64,000 nt of DNA. Origin: a virus. Below are positions 48,067 to 57,995 of the stretch, in pieces. Made by a program: the position numbers and the translations under genes. The stretch lies in IMG/VR virus record IMGVR_UViG_3300034375_007958, positions 62,001 to 126,000 of that record. The stretch is one strand, 5' to 3'. The number at the start of each line of letters is the position of its first letter. The stretch's first letter is position 1. The notes under the pieces are model-generated. The model saw only the letters and a list, made by a program, of their open reading frames with translations. It had not been told where the DNA came from and searched no databases.

Positions 48067-50514
48067 TTACAATGTGCTGTTTATGGTTACACCAGCCTGC
48101 TGTAAAAAGTCGTCGTTTTTGCCAGTATCCAAAACTGTTCTTGCTACTTCACCGCCCGTATTGTCCTGAGTTAACCCATACAACATGTAGTCTGTAGCAA
48201 TGTTAGCTTGGTCTGCTGCATAACCTGGCATGCTTTGGACAAAACTAAACACAGTTTGATTGTCACCAAAGTTGCCGGCTGTAATGTTGGCTTTAGCATA
48301 ATTTTTAAACTCGTAGTACAAGTTACTGGTAAACTTATCCCAATTTGAATTAATCTGATCTACAATAGCAGGAATGTTTCCTGTAGTATCTGCCATGATT
48401 GTGTTGATTAAAGTATAGTAATCGTTTTTCTTGTTTTCTAATTGTGTATCCCAAGTTGCCGCACTTTGACTAAATTCAGCAGTGGTTAATGGTAGCCTTG
48501 CACTCAATCTACTGATTTCTGTAAAAGTATCTCTGATCTGTGGTCCATAACTTGTTGCAAACAATTGAGCAATGCCATCATTTACTTCTGACATAATCAC
48601 GTTTTGATAGCCACTTGACATACCAATAACATTTAGCATTGTAATGGGTTCGTTATTTGCGCCAAATGGTAAGAAACTTCTTAAACTATCAATTTGCGCC
48701 TGGGTTAGCAATGTGTCAGTTCCTGCCAAGTCTTCTACGCTTTGAGTTACACCGCTTTGAATTTTATCAATCAAGTTTGCAATATCTATGCCGTTGGTCA
48801 GTGTGAGATTTGGCGCACGATTTACAAAGTCTTGGCCCACTGCCTGAAAGTCTGTAAATTCACTGTCATTGGGTAATCCGCTGGCCCTATCTATTCTTGT
48901 ATAATCAAGAGGGTTGGCAATATTAGGAATGTTACTCTGCAGCACTTCTTGAATAGTCTGTAGGTCTGCGGCGTTTGTTATCTGCCTTAACTGATCTGTT
49001 ATAAAGTCGGTATAAAGAGTGTTACCTATGTCATCGAAATTTACACCTGCAGCATATATGTTTGTACTTAGGTTGTTGATATACCCAAGGCCATTATCTA
49101 TTAGAACTTCTGCAACTGCATTTGCAGTTCCAAAATAAGGTTGGCCAACACTGTTTTTTGCTGTTATCAGACTGGCCATTGTCCCCAAATTCCTAAATGC
49201 CTGAACAAGTGCAGTTCCCGTTTGGTACCTACTAAATCCCTGTGTAGTCAGGACTTGAAAACTGTCTGCACCGTAGTAAGCCAAATTAGTATCTTCTGCT
49301 TTTTTAAGTGCTTCAAGATAATTATTGCATTGTAATACCCAGCCTACAATCTGACCAAATGTGTTTATGAAATAAAACTGATCCCACTGGTTGCTACCAC
49401 TCATTCTATATAGTTGCAGATCTGTATAGTATACTGCATTGCCAGGCACATCTGAGTATTTTTCCGGCATGACACCTGTTAGCGCAGGCATCTGTGTGTT
49501 TGCACCAAAAATATCAGCAGCAGGATCTCTATAATAAGTTTTAAAATATCCTTGGTGATAAGGTTTAGCAACAAGATATCTGCCTTGTACTTCAGTCTGA
49601 TATTTTCCTTCATTTAACTGCATGGCAACCATATTACCTTGAGCACTCAGTGAACCGTCATATACACCGCTACCAGAAAACACAGAAAAACCAGTTAGTC
49701 TTTGGCCGGCGTCGTAACCCGAAGCACCTCCAGCGAAACTAAAGCCGCCGCCTCCAACTGTGACAGGGTTTCCTTGACCGTCAGTGACTACTTGTCCGGA
49801 ACTGTCAAATACTCCTGGGGCACAATAACCACCGTTGACGCTAAAACTTCCAGGCGGGCATGACTCGCCACTAACGCTTGGAGATGAGCCAGTTATACCA
49901 CTACCTGGTGGACCGTTTACACCGTCCGTGCCATCATCATAATACATAGGAATACCAAAAGGACCGTAGTAATTAAGGGTTGCCAAATTGATATTGTAAT
50001 AGTCTGTTTGAATTAAGAATTGTTGTGCTTCGTAGGTAATATAAACTAATTTGTGTACGGGAGAACCAGGATTTTTATCTATGTAATAGTAAGGAGCGCC
50101 GCTAACTTCTGGATCCTGTGTCCTTCTAAACAAAGGAGGATTAGGCAGTATCGGGCCGATGAAGTCAATTCCTTGGTTTTGTCGATTCAATAAGTAATCT
50201 GTTTGTTGTTGTAATACAGTAATTTCACCCTGTTCGGTGTCGATGTTTGGCTGTGGTTGATCTGCTTTTTGAAAATTATTAAAATTTTCTATTCTCGAAT
50301 AACCAACTTGTTGTGGAGGATAAACGTAGCCAGGAAAGTTTGCAACGATTAAATCATATTCTGCTTCAGTAATATAGGCCAGTATGGCCAAAGCATTGTA
50401 GTTGTACCATAACTTTCGTGGCGTAGGATAAATTAACTTTTCTCTACTGTAGTAATTGCCGTTTACGTTGTAAGCACCATCACGGGCTAAGTTAATGTTA
50501 AAAATCCCAGCCAT
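48067..50514 (-). CDS. Large virion-associated protein (815 residues)
   Basis: Probable structural protein. N-terminus MAGIFNINLARDGAYNVNGNY; a Gly-rich segment with GPPG and CPPGSFSVNGGYCAPG (about 195-240) like tail proteins; the rest helical. Starts 1 nt after the stop of the neighbouring 312-residue gene and is cotranscribed with it and the PAAR gene. Likely tail or baseplate. Confidence 0.55.
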   Translation of the reverse strand: MAGIFNINLARDGAYNVNGNYYSREKLIYPTPRKLWYNYNALAILAYITEAEYDLIVANFPGYVYPPQQVGYSRIENFNNFQKADQPQPNIDTEQGEITVLQQQTDYLLNRQNQGIDFIGPILPNPPLFRRTQDPEVSGAPYYYIDKNPGSPVHKLVYITYEAQQFLIQTDYYNINLATLNYYGPFGIPMYYDDGTDGVNGPPGSGITGSSPSVSGESCPPGSFSVNGGYCAPGVFDSSGQVVTDGQGNPVTVGGGGFSFAGGASGYDAGQRLTGFSVFSGSGVYDGSLSAQGNMVAMQLNEGKYQTEVQGRYLVAKPYHQGYFKTYYRDPAADIFGANTQMPALTGVMPEKYSDVPGNAVYYTDLQLYRMSGSNQWDQFYFINTFGQIVGWVLQCNNYLEALKKAEDTNLAYYGADSFQVLTTQGFSRYQTGTALVQAFRNLGTMASLITAKNSVGQPYFGTANAVAEVLIDNGLGYINNLSTNIYAAGVNFDDIGNTLYTDFITDQLRQITNAADLQTIQEVLQSNIPNIANPLDYTRIDRASGLPNDSEFTDFQAVGQDFVNRAPNLTLTNGIDIANLIDKIQSGVTQSVEDLAGTDTLLTQAQIDSLRSFLPFGANNEPITMLNVIGMSSGYQNVIMSEVNDGIAQLFATSYGPQIRDTFTEISRLSARLPLTTAEFSQSAATWDTQLENKKNDYYTLINTIMADTTGNIPAIVDQINSNWDKFTSNLYYEFKNYAKANITAGNFGDNQTVFSFVQSMPGYAADQANIATDYMLYGLTQDNTGGEVARTVLDTGKNDDFLQQAGVTINSTL

Positions 50515-51453
50515 TTACTTGCGTCCTTTTATCTTACCTGTAATATAAATTAAAGGTTCGAAGATAGCGTTCCAAATTCTGCCAATGGTGTCACGTTTTA
50601 CTGAATTGCCCCTGAGTCTTGCACGCAGGTCTGCTGTTCTGTGGCGCATCAAGAATTCTAATGTGGCTCTAACTGCTTTTTTACCTACGCTGTCTGTACC
50701 AGAGTAGTAAGCATAGTTTACCATTGGGAGGAATAAAGTATGATAACCAATTTGGTGATAGTCATTGAGATGTTTACGACTCCATGCTAACCATATCTTA
50801 GTTCTAAACTCACCGAAGCCATAAGTACGACACATTGCAGTACAGACATACTTAGGATCATTTGGATCTGTGCCGCCGTTTACTGATGTAGCGCCAAAAC
50901 TACCTGTACTGCCACCGCTCGTCGAGCTATCAGAATAAGGATTGAACCCGAGTGAGAAGTCAGCCACGTTTACGTCAACATAACCCAGGCTAACAACGTT
51001 TGTAACTGTTGCCTCGCCGCCCCACGAACCATCGTTTGCACCACTGGAAACAGTTCCGCCAACAACTTGCCCGTAAAACGCCCAAGTACCCTCAGCAACA
51101 TCAGGCCTACGTCCTAAATAAATCTCTTCTAATCTGTTTTCGTCTGGGCCGCAGTCTTGTGCTCGACGTAACAAATACATATCATCACCTCGGGCAACAT
51201 AAGCGATGCCATCACTAATGCTATAATTTAAGTCTGGGATTCTAGGCAGGCCCGTTACTGGATCTAGTGTAAATGGACTCAATACACCCGAGTCACTAAA
51301 CGTTTTCATTGTCTGCATAAAAGCATCGTTTACTGCAAACGGAGGAGGATTGCCAATAGCCATAAAGTTGGCCAATGATAACTGTAGAGCATTAAGTCCA
51401 CCGCTTTCTAATGAGGGTGTGTTACCTTGATATACTGCACTTGGTTCTGCCAT
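50515..51453 (-). CDS. Probable tail/baseplate-associated protein
   Basis: 312 residues, MAEPSAVYQGNTPSLESGG. Ser/Gly/Thr-rich central linker (about 170-195), then CTAMCRTYGFGEFRTKIWL and RKHLNDYHQIGYH near 200-245, and a basic C-terminus (KIKGRK). Not recognised. Lies between the PAAR gene and the 815-residue protein. Confidence 0.5.
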   Translation of the reverse strand: MAEPSAVYQGNTPSLESGGLNALQLSLANFMAIGNPPPFAVNDAFMQTMKTFSDSGVLSPFTLDPVTGLPRIPDLNYSISDGIAYVARGDDMYLLRRAQDCGPDENRLEEIYLGRRPDVAEGTWAFYGQVVGGTVSSGANDGSWGGEATVTNVVSLGYVDVNVADFSLGFNPYSDSSTSGGSTGSFGATSVNGGTDPNDPKYVCTAMCRTYGFGEFRTKIWLAWSRKHLNDYHQIGYHTLFLPMVNYAYYSGTDSVGKKAVRATLEFLMRHRTADLRARLRGNSVKRDTIGRIWNAIFEPLIYITGKIKGRK

Positions 51454-51459
51454 ACTATA

Positions 51460-51858
51460 TTATCCAAAATCAAAGTTTGTTATGCCATCAAAAGCCAGTT
51501 CTGGCTCTAATAATGTATCAAATGTGCCAAAATCTGGATTTTCTGCAAAGCCGTCGCCGGTACCAACTTTTACGTCGCCACTAGCAGTACGTACAGCATG
51601 TCCACATATGCCATTATCACCTTTAAGCACAGGCGGGACTCCATTAACAAAAACTTGAAATCCCAATGCTTGCATTCCTGGTACTGTGCCGCCACAGTGT
51701 GTTGGAGGACAACCAATTTTACCGCAGCACGGGTGAGGTGTGTAGGCAACTGCGTTAAGTGCAACTGGTCTACCATTCACAATGACATTGGGACTGACGG
51801 GAGAAGTAAGTACTCCTCCTGGTCCATATGTATCACCAACTCTTGCTATTCCTGGCAT
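51460..51858 (-). CDS. PAAR-type spike-tip protein
   Basis: 132 residues. MPGIARVGDTYGPGGVLTSP start, then NVIVNGRPVALNAVAYTPHPCCG, CPPTHCGGTVPGM and ICGHAVRTASGDVKVG. PAAR-repeat proteins cap the contractile tail spike with metal-binding His/Cys. This supports a contractile (myovirus) tail. The ATG follows a late-type promoter (CATAAATA, 51876-51883). Confidence 0.83.
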   Translation of the reverse strand: MPGIARVGDTYGPGGVLTSPVSPNVIVNGRPVALNAVAYTPHPCCGKIGCPPTHCGGTVPGMQALGFQVFVNGVPPVLKGDNGICGHAVRTASGDVKVGTGDGFAENPDFGTFDTLLEPELAFDGITNFDFG

Positions 51859-51875
51859 AAATTAACCTTATACGG

Positions 51876-51883
51876 TATTTATG
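51876..51883 (-). promoter_or_regulatory. Late-type promoter of the PAAR/tail operon
   Basis: CATAAATAC about 18-25 nt before the ATG. Confidence 0.65.
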
Positions 51884-51897
51884 GCTCTTAAAACTGT

Positions 51898-52215
51898 CTA
51901 TTTGGCAATACTGGCTTTAGGTGCTAGTTCAAACCCTGTGGTAGTTTTCCAGTAGTGGCTGTGCAGTTCTGCTACAGTTTCTGCGTGTAGCAACACACTG
52001 TTTTTGCTGAGATCCATGTTGGCATCTACCTTGCCTGTAAACAATGCCTGCATTAAACCAATGCCCTGCTGACTGGGCACTACTACGCAAGGCTTTTTAA
52101 TAGTCCATCCGAACGTTGTACTGTCTACAATTTCTGCCACGATTTCGTCACCGTTGGCTAATTTAAAACTAACCAAGTCACCTTTGCTGTACTGCGTTTG
52201 ATTACTAACTAACAT
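51898..52215 (-). CDS. Sm-like/SH3-barrel small phage protein
   Basis: 105 residues. YSKGDLVSFKLANGDEIVAE and GWTIKKPCVVVPSQQGIGLM match a conserved cyanophage/T4-like protein with a small beta-barrel start (Sm- or SH3-like). Overlaps the glutaredoxin gene by 1 nt. Function not known. Confidence 0.6.
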   Translation of the reverse strand: MLVSNQTQYSKGDLVSFKLANGDEIVAEIVDSTTFGWTIKKPCVVVPSQQGIGLMQALFTGKVDANMDLSKNSVLLHAETVAELHSHYWKTTTGFELAPKASIAK

Positions 52216-52463
52216 TAAACACCTGCCTTTGTTCGTAGTTCTTCTTCTGTAAGTTTTTGTAGTCCTTGAAATCCGCCTTGTACAAACAACTCACCATCTT
52301 TGTAAATTTGAGGCACAGTTCTGTGACCTTCACTTACAACAAACTCTCTTGCTTCTGGTTGTTGTTCAATATTAATTTCTTCGAAGTCAATACCTTTGAG
52401 TTTTAATAGATTTTTTGCCTGTACGCAAAATGGACAATTGTTTTTTGAATATACTGTCAGCAT
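52215..52463 (-). CDS. Glutaredoxin
   Basis: 82 residues. Active site CPFC (10-13) and the TVPQIYKDGELFVQGG glutathione-binding region. Supplies electrons to the ribonucleotide reductase encoded downstream on the same strand's next operon. A short leader precedes it. Confidence 0.92.
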   Translation of the reverse strand: MLTVYSKNNCPFCVQAKNLLKLKGIDFEEINIEQQPEAREFVVSEGHRTVPQIYKDGELFVQGGFQGLQKLTEEELRTKAGV

Positions 52464-52490
52464 CGTTATTCCTTTATTGTATTATATACC

Positions 52491-52528
52491 ACAAAAAAAC
52501 AGAGCAGTAATATTTCTGCTCTGTTTTT
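52491..52528 (-). terminator. Terminator after nrdB
   Basis: Minus strand AACAGAGCAG...CTGCTCTGTT hairpin followed by T-tract. Confidence 0.88.
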
Positions 52529-52540
52529 GAATTTAAGGCC

Positions 52541-53659
52541 TTAAAGACTAAAACCTTTGAATGTGTCTGTGTCTACGTCCTGCTTTGTTCCACCAATAAC
52601 ATAACTGGAAATTTCTGTTTCCTGTGGGGCAACTTGCACTTCGGCACCTGCAATCCATTTAGCAGTCCAAGGTAAAGGATTACTGCCGGGCTTGATGCCG
52701 CAGTTTAAACCAACAGCGGTCATACGCTTACAGGTCAACCAGTCAACATAGTCGCTGAGTAGTTTGGCATTCAAACCAATCATTGATCCATCTTTAAACA
52801 AGTATTCTGCCCAACGTTTTTCTTGTTCAGCAGCACTCAAGAACATTTGTTCACATTCCGCAACAGTTTCCGATTTGATTTTTGCAAAATCACTATCGTC
52901 TTGTGGTAACAATTTTATAAGGGTCTGCGTTGAACCTAAATGTATATTTTCGTCTCTTGCGATCAGTTTGATAATTTTAGCATTACCTTCCATCTTCTTG
53001 AGTTCTGCAAAAGCCCACGAACATGCAAAACTTACATAGAAACGAATGCCCTCAAGTGCATTAACTGAGTTTAAACACAACCATAGTTTCTTTTTAAGAT
53101 CATACATATCAACAACCACAGACTCGCCGTTAACAGTGTGTGTGCCTAAACCCAAGTAACCATAGGCCGTGGCTGCGTCAATAAAGTCATCATAGTATTT
53201 GCTGATGTCTTTGGCACAGTCAAGAATTTCAGGAATTGTGGTTAGTTCATCAAACACTGTGCTGGGATCACTATAAACGTTACGAATCAAGTGAGTGTAA
53301 CTGCGGCTGTGAATAGTTTCGTTGAATGCCCAAGTCTGAATCCAAGTTTCTAATTCTGGAATACTGACTACAGGCAAAAATGCCATGTTAGGACTGCGTC
53401 CCTGTACACTGTCTAATAGGATCTGGCGTTTTAAGTTGCTGGTAAAAATATGTTGTTCAAATGGTGTTAGTTCTTTAAAGTCTTTGGCATCACGTAGCAC
53501 ATCAACTTCTTCTGGACGCCAAAAGAAACCTAACTGCTTGTCTGTTAGTTTTTCAAATTGACGATACTTGATAGTGTCATAACGTGCAATATCAACTCCG
53601 CCATCAAAAAACATGGTACGGGATAGATTACTTTTTTCATTAACTTTAAAAACGCTCAT
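52541..53659 (-). CDS. nrdB: Class Ia ribonucleotide reductase, beta subunit
   Basis: 372 residues. SRSYTHLIRNVYSDP holds the radical Tyr (near 121), with diiron ligands in FNETIHSRSYTH and ARDENIHLG. Makes the tyrosyl radical that activates NrdA to produce dNDPs. 15 nt after nrdA, followed by a terminator. Confidence 0.95.
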   Translation of the reverse strand: MSVFKVNEKSNLSRTMFFDGGVDIARYDTIKYRQFEKLTDKQLGFFWRPEEVDVLRDAKDFKELTPFEQHIFTSNLKRQILLDSVQGRSPNMAFLPVVSIPELETWIQTWAFNETIHSRSYTHLIRNVYSDPSTVFDELTTIPEILDCAKDISKYYDDFIDAATAYGYLGLGTHTVNGESVVVDMYDLKKKLWLCLNSVNALEGIRFYVSFACSWAFAELKKMEGNAKIIKLIARDENIHLGSTQTLIKLLPQDDSDFAKIKSETVAECEQMFLSAAEQEKRWAEYLFKDGSMIGLNAKLLSDYVDWLTCKRMTAVGLNCGIKPGSNPLPWTAKWIAGAEVQVAPQETEISSYVIGGTKQDVDTDTFKGFSL

Positions 53660-53674
53660 TTGTTATTATTCCTA

Positions 53675-55978
53675 TTAGATTACGCAACTGTCGCAGTTTT
53701 CTTGGTCTTCCAAAACTTCAACAGGTTCGTCTTGCCGTTGTGTTAGTTTGTCTACGTCGATCTCACCTTGGCCATCCATGGTGTTAAAGTAGTACAACTG
53801 TTTAGTACCATATTTATAACACATCAACAAATGCTTCAACATCTCACTCATTGGAATCTTTTCATCTTCAAAGTAGTGAGGATTGTAACTGGTGTTTACA
53901 CTGATACCTTGGTCAATATATTTCTGCAACACAGCGCAGATTTTTAGGTATCCTTCGGGCGATTTTTGGTCCCAAAGTAGTTCATATTTGTTCTTTAGAC
54001 GTCGATATTCAGGCACCACTTGCTTGAGTACACCATGCTTGCTTTGCTTGACACTGACATAACTTCTTGGAGGTTCAATGCCATTTGTACTGTTTGAAAT
54101 CTGTGCTGAAGTTTCTGCTGGCATCAATGCCATTAAGGTAGCATTCCGTTGTCCATGTTGTTGTGCTTCACGGCGCAGTTCTGCCCATGGCATACGCTCT
54201 TGGTGTGCCACAAGTTCATCAACTTCACGTTTGCGTGTATCAATTGGCATGATGCCATTGGCACTTTTTAGGTCTTGCCAACGTGTGCATGGGCCGAATT
54301 CTTTGGCTAACTCTACACTGGCTTTCAGCAAGTAGTAACTCCATGCTTCTGCGTACTCGTCGACAAGAGCAAGAGCACTGGGATCACTGTAACTGACATC
54401 GTGCTTGGCCAAGAAGTAGGCAAAGTTAATAATACCAATGCCCAAAGGTCTAAATTCGTCAGTGGCCAATTTGGCAGCAAGTACAGGATAGTTCTGATAA
54501 CTTAGTAGTGCATCCAAACCACGCACTGCTAATGTACACATACGTTCAAAGTCTTGTGGCTGCTTAACATTGCCCCAGTTAATTGCGCTCAATGTGCAAA
54601 GTGCAATTCTGCCATCGGGGTCATTTACATCTGACAATGGCGTTGTGGGCAAGTCAATTTCGCAACACAAGTTGCTCATCTTAATAGGAGCACGATCCTC
54701 TTTGAAGGGACTGTGTGTATTGGCATGGTCTACGTTCTGCAAATAGATGCGTCCTGTATCCTTGCGCTCTTGCATGAACTTACCAAACAGTTCAACTGCT
54801 TTGTAAGTCTTTTTGCGTAGACGTGTGTTACGCTCTGCACGTTCGTACAGTTCTTTGAACCGTTCTTGATCGTTAAAGAATGCTTCGTACATTTCAGGAA
54901 CATCATGAGGACTAAAGCAAGTAATATCACCACCTTGGATTAGGCGTTCATACATCAACTTGTTAAACTGGATGCCGTAGTCCATATGACGCACACGATT
55001 GTCTTCTGTTCCTTTGTTGTTTTTAAGAACCAACAGATCTTCTACTTCCAAGTGCCAGATAGGATAGTACAAAGTAGCAGCACCGTTGCGTACACCACCT
55101 TGGCTGCAACTGCGTGTGGCACTTTGAAAGTGCTTGTAGAAAGGAATTACTCCTGTGTGATAAGCATCACCATTGCGAATAGGCGAACCTAATGCACGAA
55201 TACGTCCTGCGCCAATGCCAATGCCGGCTTTTTGACTTACGTAACGAACAATACTACTTGCAGTAGCATTGATACTATCAAGACTGTCATCAGACTCAAT
55301 GAGAACGCAACTACTAAACTGTTTTTGCGGTGTGCGTACACCAGCCATAACTGGAGTAGGAAGACTAATATCGTGGTTGCTAACAGCATTATAATAATCC
55401 TTTACCCATTGTAGTCTAACGGATTTGTCATAACTCTGGAACAATGTTGCCGCAATAAGCATGTATGCTACCTGCGGTGTTTCAAAGATATCACCTGTTA
55501 CACGGTTTTGCACAAGGTACTTGCCGCGGAACTGTTCCATGGCCACGTAAGTAAAGTGCTCGTCTTTGTGATGGTCGATTGCACGTTCCAGTTCAGCCCA
55601 TTCCTCTTCTGAGTATGCTTCTAGCAGGCCCCGGTCATAAAACCCTTTGTCTACATTTTTCTTAACAATGTCTAACAATGGCCATGGCTCATACTCACCA
55701 TAGACTTCTTTACGCAAGTGGTAGTTAATTAACCTACCTGCTACAAATTGATAGTTAGGAGTTTCTTCACTGATTAAATCAGCAGCACTTTTAATTAGTG
55801 TTTCCTGGATATCCGATGTTTTGATGCCATTGTAAAATTGAATATGACTTTTAATTTCTACTTCGCTTGCACTTACACCTGTAATGTCTTTGGTAGCCCA
55901 GAAAACAACTTTGTGTAGTTTTTCTAAATCTAGTGGTTCTTTCTCACCGTTTCTTTTTAATACTTGAATTTGTGTCAT
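53675..55978 (-). CDS. nrdA: Class Ia ribonucleotide reductase, alpha subunit
   Basis: 767 residues. N-terminal ATP cone (about 1-90: VLKRNGEKEPLDLEKLHK), catalytic barrel with FSSCVLIESDDSLDSI, and the C-terminal redox Cys pair ENCDSCVI. Reduces NDPs to dNDPs with glutaredoxin as donor. Full length, no insertion or intein seen. The operon includes nrdB. Confidence 0.96.
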   Translation of the reverse strand: MTQIQVLKRNGEKEPLDLEKLHKVVFWATKDITGVSASEVEIKSHIQFYNGIKTSDIQETLIKSAADLISEETPNYQFVAGRLINYHLRKEVYGEYEPWPLLDIVKKNVDKGFYDRGLLEAYSEEEWAELERAIDHHKDEHFTYVAMEQFRGKYLVQNRVTGDIFETPQVAYMLIAATLFQSYDKSVRLQWVKDYYNAVSNHDISLPTPVMAGVRTPQKQFSSCVLIESDDSLDSINATASSIVRYVSQKAGIGIGAGRIRALGSPIRNGDAYHTGVIPFYKHFQSATRSCSQGGVRNGAATLYYPIWHLEVEDLLVLKNNKGTEDNRVRHMDYGIQFNKLMYERLIQGGDITCFSPHDVPEMYEAFFNDQERFKELYERAERNTRLRKKTYKAVELFGKFMQERKDTGRIYLQNVDHANTHSPFKEDRAPIKMSNLCCEIDLPTTPLSDVNDPDGRIALCTLSAINWGNVKQPQDFERMCTLAVRGLDALLSYQNYPVLAAKLATDEFRPLGIGIINFAYFLAKHDVSYSDPSALALVDEYAEAWSYYLLKASVELAKEFGPCTRWQDLKSANGIMPIDTRKREVDELVAHQERMPWAELRREAQQHGQRNATLMALMPAETSAQISNSTNGIEPPRSYVSVKQSKHGVLKQVVPEYRRLKNKYELLWDQKSPEGYLKICAVLQKYIDQGISVNTSYNPHYFEDEKIPMSEMLKHLLMCYKYGTKQLYYFNTMDGQGEIDVDKLTQRQDEPVEVLEDQENCDSCVI

Positions 55979-55987
55979 TGATCTCTC

Positions 55988-56434
55988 TTAAACTAATTGT
56001 TCTAATTTTAATTCTTCAGTGCTAATCGTTCTCTTTAGCACTAACTGTTTGCTAACCTGTGTACTATTTACAACCTCGTCATGAATGTAATTAAGAACAT
56101 ATTTTCCTTTGTCAACATAAACTAAATTATATTGTTCCATGGTTGACGGGTCATTATATACTCTTATTTCGATTTGGGGTTTATGGCTACTAAGATATAA
56201 AGTATACACTATTGCCAATGCTTTTGCAAGTCCACAATAGTAATTATCATATAATAATTCCCAAGGATTGGGCCATTCATCTACATAATCAAAATGTAAG
56301 TAGTTTTGGACGTAGGGAGCATAACTCCAAAGATGCTCTGTTTGGTAACAAGCAGATGCCAAATCTAAATTAGATAGATCATTTCGAAACTCTTGCCATG
56401 AACGCAGACGCTCATGCGGTAGTAGATTCCACAT
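55988..56434 (-). CDS. Hypothetical protein
   Basis: 148 residues, MWNLLPHERLRSWQEFRN. Soluble, aromatic-rich, unrecognised. Upstream of nrdA by 10 nt. Confidence 0.55.
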   Translation of the reverse strand: MWNLLPHERLRSWQEFRNDLSNLDLASACYQTEHLWSYAPYVQNYLHFDYVDEWPNPWELLYDNYYCGLAKALAIVYTLYLSSHKPQIEIRVYNDPSTMEQYNLVYVDKGKYVLNYIHDEVVNSTQVSKQLVLKRTISTEELKLEQLV

Positions 56435-56437
56435 TGA

Positions 56438-56959
56438 TTAAACTGCTAAGTTATTAATTGTATATGTTAAATTTGCGTCAATACTTTGGTCAGTAATAGT
56501 ACCTGCAATAAAACAAACATTGTTTACCTGAGTTACAGTGAAACTAAATCCGGTGTCTCCTAGTTCAACGTTTGTATCAGTACTGGAATTTCTGGAAAGA
56601 TATTGGCTTACAGTTAGTGTTCCTGTTTTAACATTGGCATTAACTGTATCAGTGTGTGTTCTTACAAGACTGTAAGTTATAATTACACTAGGATCGCTTG
56701 AATCAAATACTAGACTGGCAATATTTGCAGTGGTGTTATTTGTTAATTGTTGAGTATATTTTGTAACTCCAGCAATATTACTAAATTCAGTTAAAATTTC
56801 TGTGTTACCAACTTCAGGTGCACCTTCTTCTAGTGTGCCATTTCCGATATAAAGTTGACGGGTATCAATGCTCCAGCCTAGTTCTGCGCTGGCAAGTTGA
56901 GGTAGTGTTTCATTTGTACCTCTGCGATGCTTGATTTGACTGATTTGTACTATAGCCAT
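56438..56959 (-). CDS. Tail-fibre-like protein
   Basis: 173 residues. VQISQIKHRRGTNETLPQLA followed by ELGWSIDTRQLYIGNGTLEE is the 'RRGT ... GE.GFDTD..RLYIGDG' type segment found at the start of phage tail fibres and major tropism proteins. The rest is beta-rich. Probably a virion attachment or fibre component. Confidence 0.65.
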   Translation of the reverse strand: MAIVQISQIKHRRGTNETLPQLASAELGWSIDTRQLYIGNGTLEEGAPEVGNTEILTEFSNIAGVTKYTQQLTNNTTANIASLVFDSSDPSVIITYSLVRTHTDTVNANVKTGTLTVSQYLSRNSSTDTNVELGDTGFSFTVTQVNNVCFIAGTITDQSIDANLTYTINNLAV

Positions 56960-56986
56960 GTTTTCGTTCTATGTCCTATAGTATAT

Positions 56987-57667
56987 TTAGTTTTCTCTAT
57001 AATACTGCTCTACTCTGTCGAACCAGCGCTGACTCCAATACTCAAAATCTTCGGGCTCTAAAACAAACTCTTGGTACTCAAAATCGGCGCTACACATTAA
57101 AATAACACCGGTTTTGATGTCAGTTCCGTGTGTTATATTGTGCGCCTGTGCATAGGCACTGAGTTGTAAAAAATAGTCTTCAATCCATTCGCGCCGCTTG
57201 GGTTTGTTGGTCTGCTTAAAGTCCATTATTGCAGGCTGACCTTGCCATAAGCCCAAGCAGTCTGTAGTACCAGCATACAGTCCGCTGTAGTATAAGGGAA
57301 TTTCCATACCCCAAAACTCGTCCACTTTGTTTAGACCTTCGGAGATAATTTTCTGAGCCATTGTGTGGCTTTGTTGGCTGTAAGGATTTGTGCCTGGCTC
57401 GTTCAGCACATCTGTTTTTACATAATCCTCTAACCACTTGTGCATTCTAGTACCACGCCCGGCTGCTTCCGTGGTAATCTGTTGAGCACGTTCTTCGCCC
57501 ACACGCTTCTTCCAGTTGGCTAGTGCCTGCCGTTTTTCCAAAGGTTTAGTTTTGTCCAGGATTGTAGTTACACTAGGTACTTTAGATCCATCAGGCAAAC
57601 AGTAATGCCGTTTTCCGTCTACGCTTTCTCTTGTAATAGTTTTATAATTATATCGTTCAATAATCAT
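56987..57667 (-). CDS. MGME1/PD-(D/E)XK-type exonuclease
   Basis: 226 residues. VPSVTTIL (near 31), GRGTRMHKWLE (near 69-79) and GTTDCLGLWQGQPAIMDFKQTNK (Asp, then DxK, near 133-155), then an ELQLSAYAQAH-like QxxxY motif. This layout is that of single-strand PD-(D/E)XK exonucleases such as MGME1 and RecB/Cas4 types. Likely acts in recombination or DNA end processing. The start overlaps the 112-residue gene by 11 nt. Confidence 0.82.
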   Translation of the reverse strand: MIIERYNYKTITRESVDGKRHYCLPDGSKVPSVTTILDKTKPLEKRQALANWKKRVGEERAQQITTEAAGRGTRMHKWLEDYVKTDVLNEPGTNPYSQQSHTMAQKIISEGLNKVDEFWGMEIPLYYSGLYAGTTDCLGLWQGQPAIMDFKQTNKPKRREWIEDYFLQLSAYAQAHNITHGTDIKTGVILMCSADFEYQEFVLEPEDFEYWSQRWFDRVEQYYREN

Positions 57668-57995
57668 CTTCGAATTTCTCTACAACATGCTCCAGTAGTT
57701 CTTCTAATTCTTTATCCATAAATTCATCACCAAGGAAAAATTCATGATCTTCGAAATCTTCCCAAAGTTCTACGCCCATTATTTCCATTACTTCTTGTCT
57801 ACTTACAGATTCATCTCGTTGGGCACATACCCAAATAATTGTAATTACATAGCAGGCTGCTACTCGTTGCTCATCGTGTATAAATCTGTCTTCACACCAG
57901 CGTGTAGCAATGTCTAAATAAAATTCAATATCTTGAACTCTATTTTCAAGTTGATTAATCCAATATTGAGTGTCTTCTCTGGTCCAAGGTTTCAT
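57657..57995 (-). CDS. Hypothetical acidic helical protein
   Basis: 112 residues from MKPWTREDTQYWINQLENR. Acidic C-terminus. The ATG overlaps the iscA TGA (ATGA), so it is coupled to it. Unrecognised; could bind or regulate one of the neighbours. Confidence 0.55.
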   Translation of the reverse strand: MKPWTREDTQYWINQLENRVQDIEFYLDIATRWCEDRFIHDEQRVAACYVITIIWVCAQRDESVSRQEVMEIMGVELWEDFEDHEFFLGDEFMDKELEELLEHVVEKFEDDY